A stretch of 64,000 nt of DNA from Streptomyces sp. CB02366 (GTDB lineage Bacteria; Actinomycetota; Actinomycetes; Streptomycetales; Streptomycetaceae), in the NCBI RefSeq assembly GCF_001905905.1, contig NZ_LIVT01000001.1, forward strand, positions 186,001 through 250,000, read 5' to 3'. Shown here piece after piece: positions 51,355 through 59,915 of the stretch. A program made the translations under genes and the position numbers. The notes beneath the pieces are model-generated. The model did no database searches. It saw nothing but the letters and a program-made list of their open reading frames with translations, and was not told where the DNA came from. Position 1 is the first letter of the stretch. Each line of letters begins with the position of its first letter.

Positions 51355-51421
51355 AGCCCGCCGCGGGGAGGGGGGCGGCCGCCGGGGTGCGGGAGGCGGC
51401 GGGCCGGGGCGGGCCCGCCCG

Positions 51422-52303
51422 TCAGCCGCCGGGGAGCAGGTGGCGGTAGCTGTCCGGGTTCGCCGCCAGGAACGCGGCGAAGCCCGTCGCCGGGCGGCCG
51501 GTGAGCGTGGGCACCGCGTCGGAGACGGCGGCCAGCTCCCCGTTGGCGATGGCCTCGTACGAGGTGACCCAGCCGGCCACCTCCCAGTCCGGGGCGCCGT
51601 AGCCGGCCCGGGAGGCGTAGGCCTCCTCGCGGGTCTCGGGAACGTAGACGACGGGACGCCCGGTGGCCCGGCTCAGCTCCTCGGCCGCCTCCGCGAGGGT
51701 GAACGCCTCGGGCCCGGTGAGGTCGTAGGCCAGCCCGTCGTGGTCCGTGCCCGACTCCAGCAGGACGGCTGCCGCCGCGTCGGCGATGTCCTCGTGGGTG
51801 ACGGCCGCGACCCGTCCGTCGCCCGCCGGTCCGCGCAGGACGCCGTCGGTCCCGGTCATGGCGGGCAGCCCGGCCTGGTACCAGTTGTCCCGCAGGAAGG
51901 TGTGTCGGACACCGGCCGTACGGAGGTGGGCCTCGGTGTCCCAGTGGTCGCGGGCGAAGGTGAACGTGGCGTCCGGGGCGGCCCCCTGGAAGGACACGTA
52001 CACGATCCGCTCCACGCCCACCGCCACGGCCGCGTCGATCGCCGTGGTGTGCTCGCGGACCCGGTCGGGGCTCTCGTGAGCGGAGACGAGGAACAGGGTG
52101 TGGGCCCCGTCGAGGGCGCGGCGCATGGCCTCCCCGTCGCCGTAAGGGGCGGCGGGGGCGCGGTCGGCGCCGGGTACGTCGGGCAGGCGAGCGGGGTCGC
52201 GGCCGAGGAGCCGCACGGGCACGCCGGTCCGGGCGAGTCGCCGGGCGACCCGGCCGCCGACCGCTCCGCTCGCTCCGGTCACCGCGGTGAGGGGGGCGTT
52301 CAT
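51422..52303 (-). CDS. NAD(P)H-binding NmrA-like oxidoreductase
   Basis: 293 residues; the ATG at 52303 overlaps the DUF952 stop (ATGA). Rossmann start LTAVTGASGAVGGRVARRLA (GxxGxxG), VRLLGRDPARL after strand 2, AHTLFLVSAHE, VERIVYVSFQGAA, FLRDNWYQAGLP and the HEDIADAAAAVLLE region match atypical short-chain dehydrogenases of the NmrA / quinone-reductase-2 (QorB) group. No Tyr-x3-Lys catalytic pair, so it may be a quinone reductase or NAD(P) sensor. Second gene of a two-gene operon. Confidence 0.88.
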   Translation of the reverse strand: MNAPLTAVTGASGAVGGRVARRLARTGVPVRLLGRDPARLPDVPGADRAPAAPYGDGEAMRRALDGAHTLFLVSAHESPDRVREHTTAIDAAVAVGVERIVYVSFQGAAPDATFTFARDHWDTEAHLRTAGVRHTFLRDNWYQAGLPAMTGTDGVLRGPAGDGRVAAVTHEDIADAAAAVLLESGTDHDGLAYDLTGPEAFTLAEAAEELSRATGRPVVYVPETREEAYASRAGYGAPDWEVAGWVTSYEAIANGELAAVSDAVPTLTGRPATGFAAFLAANPDSYRHLLPGG

Positions 52304-52671
52304 GGGGTTTCGTCTTCCTCTCGTCGTGCGGGGCGCCAGTCCTCCAGGGGCCGCACCTCGACGACCGCGTCCACCGGGAGCGGTCCGTACAGGTGCGGGA
52401 ACTCCTCGCCGCCGGGCTCCAACGCCTCGAACCGGACGGGGTCGGCGAGGCGGGCGGGGTCGACGACGAGGACCACCAGGGCGTGTTGCGAAAGTCCCGC
52501 GGCCTCCCCGTACAGCATCCGGGCCACGCCGGGGAGTTGGCGGGGCAGCGAGAGGTGGATGAAGCCCTCCTCCCGGAGGGTGCGGCCGCGGGTGGACATC
52601 TCGTACGTCCCGGTCCCGCGGGCCGCCTCCCACAGCGGTGCTTCGGTGAGGTGCAGCAGGGGTTCGGTCAT
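52300..52671 (-). CDS. DUF952 family protein
   Basis: 123 residues from the ATG at 52671. Compact DUF952 fold: LLHLTEAPLWEAARGTGTY, GFIHLSLPRQLPGVA (I-H-x-S), LVVLVVDPARL, VRFEALEPGGEEFPHLYGPLPVDAV (F-P-H-I/L-Y-G is diagnostic). DUF952 proteins are small, structurally related to ADP-ribosyltransferase-like folds; function unknown. Head of the operon with the NmrA-like gene. Confidence 0.9.
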   Translation of the reverse strand: MTEPLLHLTEAPLWEAARGTGTYEMSTRGRTLREEGFIHLSLPRQLPGVARMLYGEAAGLSQHALVVLVVDPARLADPVRFEALEPGGEEFPHLYGPLPVDAVVEVRPLEDWRPARREEDETP

Positions 52672-52682
52672 GGGCCCACGCT

Positions 52683-52746
52683 AAGGGCTGTCGTCAGCCT
52701 GCCGTCGTCGCCCGGCGGGCGGCAGTTCGACGACAGGCCCTGAGGG
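52683..52746. repeat. Dispersed palindromic element, copy 2 (inverted)
   Basis: Minus-strand copy of the element at 1185-1248. Stem CTGTCGTC-GAA-CTGCCG / CGGCAG-GCT-GACGACAG around the same 15-nt loop type; arms differ from copy 1 but stay complementary. Lies at the 3' side of the sortase-anchored gene. Confidence 0.7.
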
Positions 52747-52762
52747 CTCTCCCGGAGCGCGG

Positions 52763-54223
52763 TCAGTGGTCGCGGCGGCGAGCCCGGCGCGTGGCGACGA
52801 GGACCGTGCCGCCGGCGGCCACCAGCGCCGCCGCGATGGACCCGAGGACCCATTCGCCGCCCCGGGCCCCGGTGCCGGGCAGTTCGCCGGGCCGGCTCGG
52901 CGAGGGCGTGGGGTGCGGGGTGTGGCCGGTGGGGGCCGGGGTGGGTTCGGTGGGGCCGGGCGTGGGGTCCGTGGGGGTGGGCGTGGGGTCCGTGGGACCG
53001 GGCGTGGGCTCGGTGGGGCCGGGCGTCGGGTCCGTGGGGGTCGGCGTCGGGTCGGTCGGCGTCGGCGTGGGGTCCGTGGGGGTCGGCGTCGGATCGGTCG
53101 GCGTCGGCGTCGGATCCGTGGGCGTCGGCGTGGGATCGGTCGGCGTCGGCGTGGGTTCGGGGGTGCACGACGGCAGGTCGCCGTTGAAGGGGTACGCGTG
53201 GATCTCCTGGCCGCCCGACTGGCCCGCCGAGGTGTGGGTGAGGGAACCCGCCGTGTAGAAACGGCCGTTGGTGCCGCTCATGTCGAGCGTGGTGGTGCTC
53301 GACGGCCGGCCCACCAGCACGCTGCCCTGGAACTGCGCCGGTCCCGTCAGGGCGAGGTCGGTGGCGTCCGGGAAGTTCCACAGCAGGTTCTCGCGCAGGC
53401 GGGGGTCGGAGAAGGCCCCCATGTACGTGGCGATGCGGCGCGAGGCCCCGTAGACGTTGACCAGGACGGTCGCCCCGTCGGGGATGCCGGCGAAGACGAT
53501 GCCCGTGTTGCCGCCGTTCGCCGCCGCCAGGTCGGCGTCCACGTCGAAGATCTGGATCGCGGACGTGCCGTCCCCGATGAAGGTGGTGACGTCGCCGACC
53601 ACCCGCCAGGTGCCCGTGGCCGCCCGGTGCTCGTCGCCGTCGTACGCGTAACAGCGGCTGGCCTCGGTGAGCTGCGGGCGCAGTCCGGTGTACGGGTCGG
53701 CCGCGTCCTCGTCGAAGCGGGGGGCCGTGGCGGGGTTCACCGTGCCGGTGAGCTCTCCCGCGTACGCGACGCGGCCGGAGTGCGTGCCCTCCTCCGCCAG
53801 GAGGCGCTGGCCCGCGGCGATGGTCACGTCCCCGCCCACCGTCAGGTAGTCGGAGCCATCCGGCGGCGGCACTCGCGAACCGACGCCCGCGACGCCGACG
53901 TTGTAGACCTGCGAGGCGCCCGCCCGCTTCTCCATGTCGAACCGGCCGAGGGTGACGATCTTCCCCTCCGCCTCGGCCGCCGCCTGCCGGACCAGGAAGT
54001 CCCCGCCGACGTACACGTTGATGTTGCTGTCGTAGCCGACGACCGGGCCGTTGTCGGGTTCGTTCCAGCTGGGCGGGCAGGAGCCGCCGAGGCAGGGCCC
54101 CAGCCCGCCCGGGAGGGGGTCGGCGCCCGCGGCCGGGGCCAGCACGCCCACCATCGCCGCGGCCGTCGCCACTGTCACTGCCGCCCGGATTGCGTTGCCG
54201 CGTCTGCGCGCCTTCTGTTCCAT
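52763..54223 (-). CDS. Choice-of-anchor-A, LPXTG-anchored surface protein
   Basis: 486 residues from the ATG at 54223; there is no Shine-Dalgarno and a CATATT lies 8 nt upstream, so the message may be leaderless. Signal peptide ~1-37 ([20 protein letters not shown]). The choice-of-anchor A domain ~60-350 has [25 protein letters not shown] and a closing [17 protein letters not shown] strand set. Then ~80 residues of Pro-Thr repeats (PTPTDPT), the sorting motif LPGTG, a hydrophobic helix [15 protein letters not shown] and ARRARRR. A sortase would attach it to peptidoglycan. A possible surface adhesin or matrix protein. Confidence 0.9.
   Translation of the reverse strand: MEQKARRRGNAIRAAVTVATAAAMVGVLAPAAGADPLPGGLGPCLGGSCPPSWNEPDNGPVVGYDSNINVYVGGDFLVRQAAAEAEGKIVTLGRFDMEKRAGASQVYNVGVAGVGSRVPPPDGSDYLTVGGDVTIAAGQRLLAEEGTHSGRVAYAGELTGTVNPATAPRFDEDAADPYTGLRPQLTEASRCYAYDGDEHRAATGTWRVVGDVTTFIGDGTSAIQIFDVDADLAAANGGNTGIVFAGIPDGATVLVNVYGASRRIATYMGAFSDPRLRENLLWNFPDATDLALTGPAQFQGSVLVGRPSSTTTLDMSGTNGRFYTAGSLTHTSAGQSGGQEIHAYPFNGDLPSCTPEPTPTPTDPTPTPTDPTPTPTDPTPTPTDPTPTPTDPTPTPTDPTPGPTEPTPGPTDPTPTPTDPTPGPTEPTPAPTGHTPHPTPSPSRPGELPGTGARGGEWVLGSIAAALVAAGGTVLVATRRARRRDH
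52920..53165. repeat. Pro-Thr coding minisatellite
   Basis: Tandem 24-bp units (plus-strand GTCGGCGTCGGCGTGGGATC type) encoding the wall-spanning PTPTDPTP repeat of the LPXTG protein. Likely variable in copy number. Confidence 0.85.
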
Positions 54224-54365
54224 GCCGCGCAATATGCATGGTCATCACTTTGTCGTTTTGTATGACACGCCGCACTTATGCGGTTCTGTAGACCTATGGG
54301 AGGTTTTTCCGCCGCGACACGCACGGGAAGGCCTCTCCGGGCCCCTATCTGTGCGCGGCGGCACC

Positions 54366-55364
54366 TCAGAGCCCCAGCAGTTTCGCCTCCCGTTCGGGGT
54401 CGAGGCCCACGGGCGGGCGGTCGGGCCGCCGGGGCGCTGTGCCGCCCAGGGAGCGCAGCCAGCTCCAGGTGTCCGCGACGGTCTCCTCGACCGGGCGGCA
54501 GCGCAGCCCCGCGGCGTACGCCTTGGTGTGGCCGCCCCGGTGCAGGGTGTCGTAGAGCTCTCCCGGGGGCAGCCAGATCGGCAGGTCGCTCCAGGGCTCG
54601 ATCCCCGCGGCGAGCAGGGTATCCGCGTCGGTCCAGCGCAGCTCGGCGTCGGACCCGGTGGCCGCCACGCAGGCGGCCAGCAGCTCCCCCATGGTCGCGT
54701 GACCGGGTCGGCTGACCGTGTTGTACGCACCGTGCAACCCGCGCGCCCCCGCGTCCAGCAACCACCGGGCCAGGTCGCGGACGTCGATGTACTGGAGCTC
54801 CGCCCCGGGGCTGCCGGGGGCGACCACCGGACCGCCCCGGGCGATCCGGGACAGCCACCAGGGCAGCCGCCCGATGTTCTCCCCGGGGCCGAGGATCAGC
54901 CCGGCCCGCGCCAGCAGGGCCCGGTCCCCGAAGGCGTCGAGGGCGGCCAGTTCGCCGCCGCGCTTGGCCCGGTCGTACGGCACGTCCCCGCCGTCGTCGG
55001 GGGAAGCGCCACCCACCAGCGGGCCGTCCTCGTCCAGCCCGGCGGCGGCCGGGTAGGCGTACACCGAGCGGCTGGAGACGTAACCGAAGTGCCCGGCCCG
55101 GCCGGAGAGCAGCCGGGCCGCGTCCCGGACGGCGGCGGGCGCCCCGCTCCAGGTGTCGACGACCAGGTCCCACTCCCGCGGGTCCTCCGCGAGCGCGGCG
55201 AGCCCCCGCGTGCCGTGGGTCCGGTCCCCGGTCAGCGCGGTCGCCCCGGGCGGGGGCGCGTGCAGACCCCGGTGGAACACCGTGACCTCCCAACCCCTCT
55301 CCAGCGCGGCCTCGGTGACGGCCCGTCCGACGAATTCCGTACCGCCCAGCATCAGCAGTCTCAT
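54366..55364 (-). CDS. NAD-dependent epimerase/dehydratase-like reductase
   Basis: 332 residues from the ATG at 55364. Extended SDR: LMLGGTEFVGRAVTEAAL (GGTxFVG), VTVFHRGLH after strand 2, WDLVVDTWSG, FGYVSSRSVYAYP (the Ser), VPYDRAKRGGELAAL (Tyr-x3-Lys pair as Y-D-R-A-K), and LIWL-type sugar-region strands. Close to the GGTxFVG group that includes isoflavone-reductase- and epimerase-like enzymes of unknown substrate. Monocistronic, 104 nt upstream of the convergent-facing regulator snpR. Confidence 0.88.
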   Translation of the reverse strand: MRLLMLGGTEFVGRAVTEAALERGWEVTVFHRGLHAPPPGATALTGDRTHGTRGLAALAEDPREWDLVVDTWSGAPAAVRDAARLLSGRAGHFGYVSSRSVYAYPAAAGLDEDGPLVGGASPDDGGDVPYDRAKRGGELAALDAFGDRALLARAGLILGPGENIGRLPWWLSRIARGGPVVAPGSPGAELQYIDVRDLARWLLDAGARGLHGAYNTVSRPGHATMGELLAACVAATGSDAELRWTDADTLLAAGIEPWSDLPIWLPPGELYDTLHRGGHTKAYAAGLRCRPVEETVADTWSWLRSLGGTAPRRPDRPPVGLDPEREAKLLGL

Positions 55365-55465
55365 GGCACGACCCTGCCCCGCGGAGGACGGCGGGACAAC
55401 CCGGCCACGCTGACGGCGGAACCGGGAACTCCCGGCCCCGGGCGCGGAGTTCGAAGGCCCGGGAG

Positions 55466-56419
55466 TCAGGGTGTGCGGGCCAGCGGGGAGCGGTGGCGCA
55501 CCAGCCACTCGTGGTAGCCGCTCGCCCGTCGCGCGGCGTCCCGGTAGGCGTCCTCCAACTGCGCGTACACCACGTCGATGTCGGTTCCGGGCCGGAAGGC
55601 CAGGAGGAGGCGCACCGCGAGCGGGTCGCCCGCCAAAGGGCGGATGACCATGTCGTCGCGCGGGCCCGAGGTCGGCTGGCAGGGGGCCACGGCCTCGCCG
55701 AGCACGACCAGGGAGGCGGCGGTGAGGTAGTCGCCGTGCAGGACCGGCGGGTTCAGCCCGGCCGCGCCCAGCACCCGGCGCACCCCGTCCCACTCGCCGT
55801 CCACCGTCGGATCGACCATCCACGGGTCGCCGGCCAGGTCCCCCAGCTCCACCACGCGGCGGCGGGCGGCCGGATGGTCCCGGGAGAGCGAGATGAACTG
55901 CGGTTCCCGGTCCACGAGTACGCGCCGCTCCAGCCCGTCGGGCACGGCGAGCGGGAAGCCCTCCACCTCGTGCACGAAGGCGACGTCCAGCCGGCCCGCC
56001 TCCACCGAGCGCAGCAGGGCGTGGGCGGAGACGTCGACCCGCAGGGAGATGGCGGTGCCGGGCAGGGCGACGCGCAGTCGGCGCAGCCAGCCGCCGACGA
56101 CCCGGCTCGCGGTGGAGCCGATGCGCAGCCGGGAGCCGCCGGGGCGGGCGGCCTCAGCCTCCGCGAGCGCGTCGGCGACCAGGTCGTTCATGCCCTGGAC
56201 GAGGGGGCGGGCCCGGTCGAGGACGGCCCGCCCCAGGGAGGTCGGCCGGCAGCCGGTCCGTTCGCGGCGGAAGAGTTCGGCGCCCAGCACGTTCTCGATC
56301 CGCCGCAGTTGGGTGGTCAGCGAGGGCTGACTCACGCCGAGCCGGCGAGCCGCCTGGTGCAGGCTGCCCGCCTCCGCGATGGCGCACAGCGCCCTGAGGT
56401 GTCTCACCTCCAGCTCCAT
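55466..56419 (-). CDS. snpR: LysR-type regulator SnpR (activator of snapalysin gene)
   Basis: 317 residues from the ATG at 56419. LysR HTH ~1-60: LEVRHLRALCAIAEAGSLHQAARRLGVSQPSLTTQLRRIE. Ligand-binding domain ~95-295 with RIGSTASRVVGGWL and the PRDDMVIRPLAGDPL closing part. Identified as SnpR because it is divergent from a secreted snapalysin gene; in Streptomyces the two are a known regulator/target pair, SnpR binding the intergenic region (T-N11-A) and activating snpA. The pairing is clear from synteny, and the ligand is unknown. Confidence 0.85.
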   Translation of the reverse strand: MELEVRHLRALCAIAEAGSLHQAARRLGVSQPSLTTQLRRIENVLGAELFRRERTGCRPTSLGRAVLDRARPLVQGMNDLVADALAEAEAARPGGSRLRIGSTASRVVGGWLRRLRVALPGTAISLRVDVSAHALLRSVEAGRLDVAFVHEVEGFPLAVPDGLERRVLVDREPQFISLSRDHPAARRRVVELGDLAGDPWMVDPTVDGEWDGVRRVLGAAGLNPPVLHGDYLTAASLVVLGEAVAPCQPTSGPRDDMVIRPLAGDPLAVRLLLAFRPGTDIDVVYAQLEDAYRDAARRASGYHEWLVRHRSPLARTP

Positions 56420-56816
56420 GCAGCGGAGACTAGGGCCGCCACCCACCGCGCACCAGATGCCGCAACCCCACCAAAGCGCGTCATTTCAGAGGGTGTTGGG
56501 CCTGGAGAGATGTGGCGATGCGATGTACATGACGTGAGCATGACGTGAAGGGGGACGGTCGACGCCCCCGGGGCGGGAGGGCGGCCCGGGGTGGGGGCGG
56601 CCCAAGGTGAGGGGCGGCCCGGCGCGGGAGGCGGACCGGGGCGACGGCCGCCCGGCGCGGGAGGCGGACCGGGGATAGGGCGGCGCTATCGCCGTTCGGC
56701 ATCATCCCGGCGGCCGTGCGCTGCCCCACACTCTTCCCCGTACCACCCCGCGCCCCGTCCGTTCAACGGACACCCCCACGGCGCGGGTTCGATCGGACAG
56801 GTAGGAGAAATCCCCC
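56420..56816. other. snpR-snpA intergenic region
   Basis: 397 nt. Near snpR, 56500-56545 has repeats CATGACGTGAG and ATGACGTGAAG, plausible LysR half-sites. Then a GC-rich tract 56560-56700 with direct repeats: a 24-bp perfect repeat (CCCGGCGCGGGAGGCGGACC plus GGGG) at 56618-56641 and 56651-56674. The snpA start is preceded by AGGAGA. Confidence 0.55.
56618..56674. repeat. 24-bp direct repeat, period 33, in snpA leader
   Basis: Two identical 24-bp copies, 56618-56641 and 56651-56674. Confidence 0.85.
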
Positions 56817-57473
56817 ATGAGACACCTCAGGACCGCCGTCGCCACCGCCGCCGCCGGCCTCGGACTCCTCGCCGCACTGGGTACCGCTCCCGTCGTCGCC
56901 GCCTCCCCGGCCCCCGCCGCGGGCTCCGCCTCCGCGACCATCGCCGCGTACAACGGTTCGGGCGAGAACGCCGCCGCGAACCGCGCCTTCCTCGACGCGG
57001 TCATGAAGTCGGTCGCCGAGAAGCGCGCCGCCAACCCTGGCGCCCAGGCGGTCACCGTCACCTACAACGCGTCGAGGGCCCCGAGCTTCCGCAGCCAGAT
57101 AGCCCGCAGCACCCAGATCTGGAACAGCTCGGTCACCAACGTCCGCCTGCAGGAAGGAACCACCGCGGACTTCACCTACCGCGAGGGCAACGACTCGCGT
57201 GGTTCGTACGCGAGCACCGACGGGCACGGCCGCGGCTACATCTTCCTGGACTACCGGCAGAACCAGCAGTACGACTCGGTCCGCGTCACCACCCACGAGA
57301 CCGGACACGTGCTGGGCCTCCCCGACACCTACTCCGGCCCGTGCAGCCAGTTGATGTCCGGCGGCGGCCCCGGCCCGTCCTGCACCAACGCCATCCCGGA
57401 CGCCAACGAGCGGTCCCGGGTGAACCAGTTGTGGCGCTACGGCCTGGCAGCGGCGGCCCGCTCCGCTTCCTGA
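56817..57473 (+). CDS. snpA: Snapalysin (secreted small neutral protease)
   Basis: 218 residues from the ATG at 56817 (AGGAG upstream). Signal peptide ~1-29 ([18 protein letters not shown]), a short propeptide, mature domain from ~42. Zinc site [11 protein letters not shown] at 160-170 (His160, Glu161, His164, Asp170), the HExxHxxGxxD of snapalysins (M7). Two Cys pairs near the C terminus ([16 protein letters not shown]). Cleaves proteins with aromatic P1' in the medium, active in milk-protein hydrolysis in known homologues. Controlled by the divergent LysR protein. Confidence 0.95.
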   Translation: MRHLRTAVATAAAGLGLLAALGTAPVVAASPAPAAGSASATIAAYNGSGENAAANRAFLDAVMKSVAEKRAANPGAQAVTVTYNASRAPSFRSQIARSTQIWNSSVTNVRLQEGTTADFTYREGNDSRGSYASTDGHGRGYIFLDYRQNQQYDSVRVTTHETGHVLGLPDTYSGPCSQLMSGGGPGPSCTNAIPDANERSRVNQLWRYGLAAAARSAS

Positions 57474-57600
57474 CCTGCCGGGGGACGCCGGGACCGCCGA
57501 CGGCGCCGCGGGCGGCGGCGCCGGTTCCGGCGGCCCGCACGTACGGAAGAGGCCCGGCCGCCCCTCCTCCCCAGGGCCGGCCGGCCCCTTCACCCGCACG

Positions 57601-57634
57601 GCGAAGGGCCCTTCCGTGCGGAAGGGCCCTTCGC
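57601..57634. terminator. Strong bidirectional terminator
   Basis: GCGAAGGGCCCTTC-CGTGCG-GAAGGGCCCTTCGC, perfect 14-bp stem, between convergent snpA and the GntR gene. Confidence 0.85.
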
Positions 57635-57657
57635 GCGGTCCCCGGCGCCTCCCGCCG

Positions 57658-58014
57658 TCAGGCGCCGAGTTCGGCGCGGACGAGGGCGATCAGTTCGTCC
57701 TCGGTCATACCCAGGCCGCGGGCGTCCGCGACCGCTTCGCGGACCCGTTCCAGCAGCCTGGCCCGCCGTGGGGAGGCGTTCGCGGTGATCGCCGCGCCCC
57801 GTCCGCGCCGGAGCTCGATGAGCCCCTCCTCGCGCAGCCGCTGGTAGCCGCGCAGCACGGTGTGGACGTTCACGCCGAGGGATTCGGCGAGCACCCGGGC
57901 GGCCGGCAGCCGCTCACCCGGGGACACCGCGCCCTCGGCCACCGCGCGCCGCACGGCGGCGGCGATCTGGTCCCCGAGCGGCACGGTGGAGGTCGGATCG
58001 ACCCTGAAGAGCAT
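57658..58014 (-). CDS. GntR-family regulator (YtrA-type)
   Basis: 118 residues from the ATG at 58014. HTH ~10-75: VPLGDQIAAAVRRAVAEGAVSPGERLPAARVLAESLGVNVHTVLRGYQRLREEGLIE, with the full GntR winged helix. Only a short C-terminal helix (MTEDELIALVRAELG) follows, which puts it in the YtrA subgroup that lacks a ligand-binding domain. Second gene after the DUF1648 protein (2 nt gap). Likely autoregulates the pair through the TGTT-N5-AACA palindrome upstream. Confidence 0.92.
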   Translation of the reverse strand: MLFRVDPTSTVPLGDQIAAAVRRAVAEGAVSPGERLPAARVLAESLGVNVHTVLRGYQRLREEGLIELRRGRGAAITANASPRRARLLERVREAVADARGLGMTEDELIALVRAELGA

Positions 58015-58016
58015 GG

Positions 58017-58985
58017 TCAGCGCCCCGTCCGCTGCCGGTCGAGCAGGGTGTTGAGCAGGGCGGAGCCGGTGGCCGAGTCGTCGACGGTGACGGCGAACTC
58101 GCGCCCGCCCGCCAGGCTGACCACGATGGCCTCTCCCGATCGGGTGATGACGCCGCTGCGGCCGGGTCGGATGCGGTAGCCCCAACCGCCGTACTCCGCT
58201 ACGGCGTTGACGCTCCGGCTCTCCGCCCCCTCCATCCGCTCCAGCGGCACCCGCACCCGGGGCCTCGGCAGCAGACCGGAGACGGTGAGGCCGCGCCGGT
58301 CCACGGTGACGTGGGGACGGCAGAAGGTGCCGACCACCAGGGCGAGGACGGCCGGCGGCCCGCCGATGAACCAGCTCAGCTCCCGGCCGACCACGGCGGC
58401 GGACGCCAGCAGGACCAGCGCGGCGAGCGGGGCCCACCACGCGCCGATCCCGCGTGCCCAGCCGGCCACCTCGCCGTCCGCGAGGGCGATGCGCTCCCGG
58501 CTCGCCGGGCCCTCGCCGCCGGGTTCGCCGGAGACGGGGACCAGCCGGGACAGCAGGACGCCCAGCGCCCAGGCGACGGCCCCGGCGCCGGACGCCACCG
58601 CGAGGTGCCGGAGCGGGAAGTCGTCCACCGGTCCCCCCTCGGGCGTGTCCGCGTTGACGAGGGGGATGGCGATCAGCAGGTAGCCGAGGAAGGCGGCGAG
58701 GGCGAACCCGCCCCCGGTCGACCGGGCCCGAGCACGGCCGTGGAGCTCACCGGCGACCGCGACGAAGGTCCACAGCCCCCCGATGGCGAGCAGCAGGGAA
58801 AGCGCGCAGAGGAGGTAGGCGGTGGAGCCCAGGTACCGGTCGGCGGACCCGTCGGCGGCGAAATGGACGGCCAGCCGGCCGGGCAGTCGGTCCCGGACGG
58901 CCAGATAGAGGACGAGGTCGACGAGGAGTGCGACCACAAAGGGCGAGGCCGCGAGCGTGGCACGGCCAAGGTTCTTGCTTGTCAT
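58017..58985 (-). CDS. DUF1648 membrane protein, operon with GntR
   Basis: 322 residues from the ATG at 58985. DUF1648 region at the N terminus: ATLAASPFVVALLVDLVLYL then RLPGRLAVHFAADGSADRYLG (L-P-x-x-h-x-x-H-F). Six or so membrane segments to ~240, then a soluble C-terminal ~80 residues with an FCRPHVTVDRRGLTV and VRVPLERMEGAES set resembling the bacterial PH-like domains. YtrA-controlled membrane proteins often sense or transport; no substrate assigned. Confidence 0.85.
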   Translation of the reverse strand: MTSKNLGRATLAASPFVVALLVDLVLYLAVRDRLPGRLAVHFAADGSADRYLGSTAYLLCALSLLLAIGGLWTFVAVAGELHGRARARSTGGGFALAAFLGYLLIAIPLVNADTPEGGPVDDFPLRHLAVASGAGAVAWALGVLLSRLVPVSGEPGGEGPASRERIALADGEVAGWARGIGAWWAPLAALVLLASAAVVGRELSWFIGGPPAVLALVVGTFCRPHVTVDRRGLTVSGLLPRPRVRVPLERMEGAESRSVNAVAEYGGWGYRIRPGRSGVITRSGEAIVVSLAGGREFAVTVDDSATGSALLNTLLDRQRTGR

Positions 58986-59000
58986 GGAAAACCTCCGTTG

Positions 59001-59026
59001 TTCGCATGTTAGTAGAACAATGCGAA
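59001..59026. promoter_or_regulatory. GntR/YtrA-type operator
   Basis: Nested palindrome: outer arms TTCGCAT / ATGCGAA (perfect 7 bp) and inner TGTT-N5-AACA (AGTAG centre). Sits 16 nt upstream of the DUF1648 ATG, overlapping its likely promoter. Confidence 0.75.
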
Positions 59027-59143
59027 GAGGGCAACGGACCGCGCGACGACACACGTCCGCCCCGCACCGGGCTGCGGTGCGGGGCGGTGAGGGGGGTGGG
59101 GCGGGGGCCAGGAGGGGCGGAGCCCACGGCCGCTCCGGGCCGG

Positions 59144-59815
59144 TCAGGCGTGCTCCAGCGGGACGGCGTCCCCGCGGTCGGCGCCGAGCACCTCGGCCGG
59201 GCCCGCCTCGAACTCGCGGCAGCTCCATATCTCCTGCACCGTTCCGGACCGCCGGTCCCACAGGTCCAGGACGCCGCCCTCGCCGGCCGCCCGGCCCCGG
59301 TAGGCGTCCTTGGCCTCCCGGAAGCAGGCGAGCGTGCCGGAGAGGCCGCGTCCGGGGGCCGGGAAAGGGCCGGAGAAGGCGCAGGCGCTACAGGTCTGGA
59401 GCCGGACGTCCTCCGGCAGGCCCCGCCGCAGGGCGGCCAGGGCCGTGGCGAAGTCGCGTTCGGCGCGGGCCGATTCATACACCGCGCCGTCGAGATGGAG
59501 GGCGAGGTGGAGGGCCGGGTCGTCCCGGCGCAGCGAGAGCAGGCAGCCGAGCGTGGCGTGGCGGAGCGCGCCCGCCACGAGGACGGGCAGCGGCAGGTCC
59601 CACTCCAGTACGCAGTCGGTGAGCGTGCCGCCTGCCGGGCCGGGCCCGCCGCCCTCCGGCAGGCCACCGGCGACCGGGCGGAGGCCGTCGAAGCTCTCGC
59701 CCTCGAAGTCGGCCCCGCGGACGCGGACCCGCAGCCGCTGCCCGTCCGTGGTGAGGACGACGGCCTCGGAACCCCTGGCGTCCCGGTACCAGCCGGACCA
59801 CGACTCATCTGTCAT
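59144..59815 (-). CDS. DUF6304-like protein
   Basis: 223 residues. Starts MTDESWSGWYRDARGSE. Beta-rich first half (VVLTTDGQRLRVRVRGADFEGES, CVLEWDLPLPVLVAGAL, ALHLALHLDGAVYES) and a second half with a CSACAFSG motif and FREAKDAYRG. The CxxC may bind a metal. The pattern resembles the DUF6304 family of Streptomyces; function unknown. Monocistronic. Confidence 0.65.
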   Translation of the reverse strand: MTDESWSGWYRDARGSEAVVLTTDGQRLRVRVRGADFEGESFDGLRPVAGGLPEGGGPGPAGGTLTDCVLEWDLPLPVLVAGALRHATLGCLLSLRRDDPALHLALHLDGAVYESARAERDFATALAALRRGLPEDVRLQTCSACAFSGPFPAPGRGLSGTLACFREAKDAYRGRAAGEGGVLDLWDRRSGTVQEIWSCREFEAGPAEVLGADRGDAVPLEHA

Positions 59816-59915
59816 GGGCAGGGACTGTAGCCCCTGCCTCGCAGGAGGTTCCCGGAGGGGTCCGCGCCCCCTCCCCGGGCGGCTCCGGCGCTCCTCCGCC
59901 GCCCGGTCGGGCGGC

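Noticed and set aside
52920..53165. CRISPR-like array
   Set aside because: The repeats are contiguous, have no spacers and encode the PTPTDPTP linker of the LPXTG protein.
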